Part shown: positions 62,501 to 64,000 of the stretch, one piece after another | How the letters are laid out: the number at the start of each line of letters is the position of its first letter | How positions within the stretch are numbered: the stretch's first letter is position 1 | DNA from: Flavobacterium panacis | GTDB lineage: Bacteria > Bacteroidota > Bacteroidia > Flavobacteriales > Flavobacteriaceae | DNA length: 64,000 bases | Assembly (NCBI RefSeq): GCF_024649945.1 | Contig: NZ_JANKMS010000005.1 | Location: forward strand, 62,001-126,000 | Direction of reading: 5' to 3' | Notes under the pieces: generated by a model | What the model saw: the letters and a program-made list of their open reading frames with translations, nothing else | The model's database searches: none | Told to the model about the DNA's origin: nothing | Program-made: the position numbers and the translations under genes

Positions 62501-64000
62501 TCATCAACTGTTACGACATCAAAACGATTGTTTGCTCTTGTTTCAAGCATACTATATTTGTTCAACTCTGGCGTTTTAACTCCAACATAGGTTTTGTATG
62601 GAGAATAAGTAGTTGACATTACATCCGTACTGAAATCTCCGCCTTCTTCATACACTTTTGTAATGAATGAAGCGCGCAACATTCCCGGTGCCTGACCTTG
62701 TAATCTTGGCTGAATGTTTATTGAAGCTTTTCCGTTTTCGTTTAATTTTCCTGAGAAAACATTGATTTCTTCTGTACTGAATTGGCGTGCTAAATCATCA
62801 AAAGTATATTTTTCGTATCCTTTGAAAGTTGTGCCTTGCTGAGAGAATTTAGCCTGCATTTCTACATTCAAATTCTTTGCAATTGCCCCATGAAGCCAAG
62901 TTACTTCCAGATTATCTGTATTTGGATAAGATGCAGAAAGTGTTTTTCTGCTAAATGTATTTTTGATTTTCAAACGATTTGGTTTGATCGTTTCAATTTT
63001 AATACTCTTATAGAATTTCGCACCTCCAACGCTTACCATTGCTTCCCAGTTTCCTGTTGGCGCATCTTGGTTTGTCGGCACTGTAAAGGCATAATGATTG
63101 AGATCATTTGTTTTCTGAACGGTTTGATAAACTGTTTTTCCGTTTGGATCGTTTAATCGGAACTTAATTGGATGTGATTTCGGCAGTTTATTCGCTGCAT
63201 CATTCAAAATAAATGATAAATACAAATTATCTCCAGGACGCCAAACGCCTCTTTCTCCGTAAATAAATCCTTTTAAACCTTTTTGTAAAGTCTCACCTGC
63301 AACATCAAAATTACTTACTGATAAAGAAAGTCCATCATCCAACTTCACGTAAGTCGATTGATCTCCTAAAGTAACAATCGCAAAATAAGCGAATTTGTCT
63401 AATTGGAAAGACGCAATTCCTTCACTGCTTGTTGCTTCAGAACCTATTTTCTGCTGTTGGAAATTGTACAATTCTACTCTTGCATTTGAAACTGGTTCTG
63501 TTGTAACAATATTATTTACAGCAAATAAATACGATTTATTTTCTCCTCTTTTAGCAATAACTCCTAAATCTGTAGCTAAAATATTAGTCGCAATTCTGGC
63601 ATTGTAATAGTATGAACCTGTACAAGGATCTTGGCTTTCTCTCCAGTCATAATCGTCATAATAATAGTAATCGTCGTAAGAGTTTCCGCTGTAGTTTACA
63701 TCATTTTCGTCCACTTCTTCTTCCTCGGCTTCATCTTCATTATTGTCTGAAGTTTCACATTTATAAAGCGAATATTTCTTCTTGTATACAAATTCCACTC
63801 TGTAAATTGCTCCTGGTTCTGGTTTTATAATTTTAGATAAATCTAAAGCATAGGTATTCCATTTTGAGAGATTTACAAGTGTGCTTTCTCTTAAATTTAG
63901 CGTTGTTTTCGCAATCGGCTGCGCGACTTTTTTAAGGTTTTGTCCTCCGTTTAATTCATTGTATTGAAGAAATTGCAGAATGTTGTTTTTATAAATCTTA
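59590..64000 (-). CDS. Bacterial alpha-2-macroglobulin family protein, N-terminus outside window
   Basis: The frame is open to the window edge, so about 1469 C-terminal residues are visible and the start lies beyond 64000. MG-type beta-sandwich domains precede a bait-like region. The thioester motif CVEQ is in QYPHGCVEQTTSSVFPQL (codons at 60913-60924), followed by the alpha-helical thioester domain (LPYWQGNAIADDWGTSYAGH). Such proteins trap proteases by covalent thioester capture and are paired with PBP1C, which fits the downstream pbpC. An acidic, Tyr-rich insert (NEDEAEEEEVDENDVNYSGN) lies near the N-terminal edge of the visible part. Confidence 0.92.
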   Translation of the reverse strand, partial: KIYKNNILQFLQYNELNGGQNLKKVAQPIAKTTLNLRESTLVNLSKWNTYALDLSKIIKPEPGAIYRVEFVYKKKYSLYKCETSDNNEDEAEEEEVDENDVNYSGNSYDDYYYYDDYDWRESQDPCTGSYYYNARIATNILATDLGVIAKRGENKSYLFAVNNIVTTEPVSNARVELYNFQQQKIGSEATSSEGIASFQLDKFAYFAIVTLGDQSTYVKLDDGLSLSVSNFDVAGETLQKGLKGFIYGERGVWRPGDNLYLSFILNDAANKLPKSHPIKFRLNDPNGKTVYQTVQKTNDLNHYAFTVPTNQDAPTGNWEAMVSVGGAKFYKSIKIETIKPNRLKIKNTFSRKTLSASYPNTDNLEVTWLHGAIAKNLNVEMQAKFSQQGTTFKGYEKYTFDDLARQFSTEEINVFSGKLNENGKASINIQPRLQGQAPGMLRASFITKVYEEGGDFSTDVMSTTYSPYKTYVGVKTPELNKYSMLETRANNRFDVVTVDENGRPKSVRNLEVRVYKVDWRWWWDSSSDNLSNYNSSNATTSYKTFVINTDSSGKGSFQFALADEEWGRYLIRVADQEDGHATSLTVNIDWPIWSGKTRNRDASTANMLVFSTDKKNYAVGEKAQISFPSSEGGRALISVENGSRVVQTIWAETKKGETKVEIPITGEMAPNVYFNITLLQPHASTKNDSPIRMYGIVPIEVVDKNTILAPTLNMPDVLRPEQPFTVKVGEKSGKEMTYTIAVVDEGLLDLTRFKTPNAWDSFYVREALGVKTWDIYDDVIGAYGGKINQIFSIGGDQDLGGGKAKKANRFKPVVLYYGPFKLEKGETKSHQLKLPKYIGSVRTMVVAGDAKTSAYGSVEKATQVKSPLMVLASLPRKISPSEKVTLPVTVFATENKIKNVSIQVKTSNGLKVMGSAVQSLNFAQPDEKMAYFNLVVGSATGIAKVQVIATSGSEKSVYDVEIDMTNPNPVTSTFTDVVLTPNSTKTISWKTFGIAGSNKARLEVSSMPSMNLNGRLQFLIQYPHGCVEQTTSSVFPQLYLGDVADIDAKRKDLIQKNIAAGIARLGNFQLSNGGLPYWQGNAIADDWGTSYAGHFLIEAEKKGYVLPINFKSKWLSYQQKEAKQWRFEPKYGNDLAQAYRLYTLALAGNADLSAMNRLRETKGISNESMLRLAAAYVLAGQKSAGQSLFLKTSIDGSSDGYSYYYYGSSERNRAMALETMLLLDQKQKAFVTATKLAKEMSANQWMSTQTTAYCLYAMSKFAVSNGPKGINIQFSKNGKGETINTGKSVADRSLSVASGTNSITLKNNKTNTVYVRVLNTGILPIGQENAVQSDVTASIVFKDRKGSVINVSKINQGTEFVAEVTIKNQRGESVQNVALSQILPSGFEIVNTRFTDYGDAVNNIADYIDIRDDRTNFYFGMKARETKVFRILLNASYLGNYYLPGLQCEAMYDNTFLARTKGFWVEVVK

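Overview
The window looks like chromosomal DNA of a gliding Bacteroidota, most likely Flavobacterium. The evidence is AT-rich sequence, paired SusC/SusD genes, gliding and type IX secretion genes (gldJ, porU, porV, gldD, gldE), several promoters of the flavobacterial form TAnnTTTG, and start codons without clear Shine-Dalgarno sequences. This rests on gene content and motifs read by eye; no database search was run.

Positions 1-20668 hold a polysaccharide utilization locus. Two tandem operons on the minus strand each encode a SusC-like TonB-dependent transporter, a SusD-like glycan-binding lipoprotein and a PKD-type surface lipoprotein (17444-11654 and 10543-5007). Downstream lie two GH30 enzymes, one GH16 glucanase and an endonuclease/exonuclease/phosphatase-fold protein cut by the window edge. 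A divergent membrane-spanning regulator (17789-20668) has a SusR-like layout: sensor propeller, Y_Y_Y domain, one membrane helix, LuxR-type HTH. GH16 plus GH30 suggests a beta-1,3/1,6-glucan such as laminarin or fungal cell-wall glucan. The two susC genes share an almost identical leader and signal-peptide block. Both also carry a pair of ACAAAAACAC-like repeats at the same distances from the start codon, a candidate operator. This shared control region is the most interesting structure I found.

Positions 20671-36437 hold murF, gldJ divergent from porU-porV (sorting and secretion of cell-surface proteins), cytidine deaminase, pyruvate dehydrogenase E1-alpha and E2, an M1 aminopeptidase lipoprotein, a non-coding stretch with a nested palindromic element and a probable structured RNA, an AhpD-like protein and an AraC regulator.

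Positions 36454-53162 hold a glycosyltransferase, miaE, an AsmA-like protein, an unknown membrane protein, rplU-rpmA, a pair of M16 peptidases (one active-looking, one not), an EamA transporter, a heavy-metal-associated lipoprotein, a Crp/Fnr regulator beside a guanidinium-type SMR exporter with an exact FNR-type site between them, and the operon mutY-ssb-gldE-gldD.

Positions 53201-64000 hold HU, a 30-residue very basic protein, RNase G, two unknown proteins, penicillin-binding protein 1C and a thioester-containing alpha-2-macroglobulin that runs off the window. A 174-bp tandem duplication of inverted repeats separates the last two. I saw no tRNA, rRNA, CRISPR array, insertion sequence or prophage.
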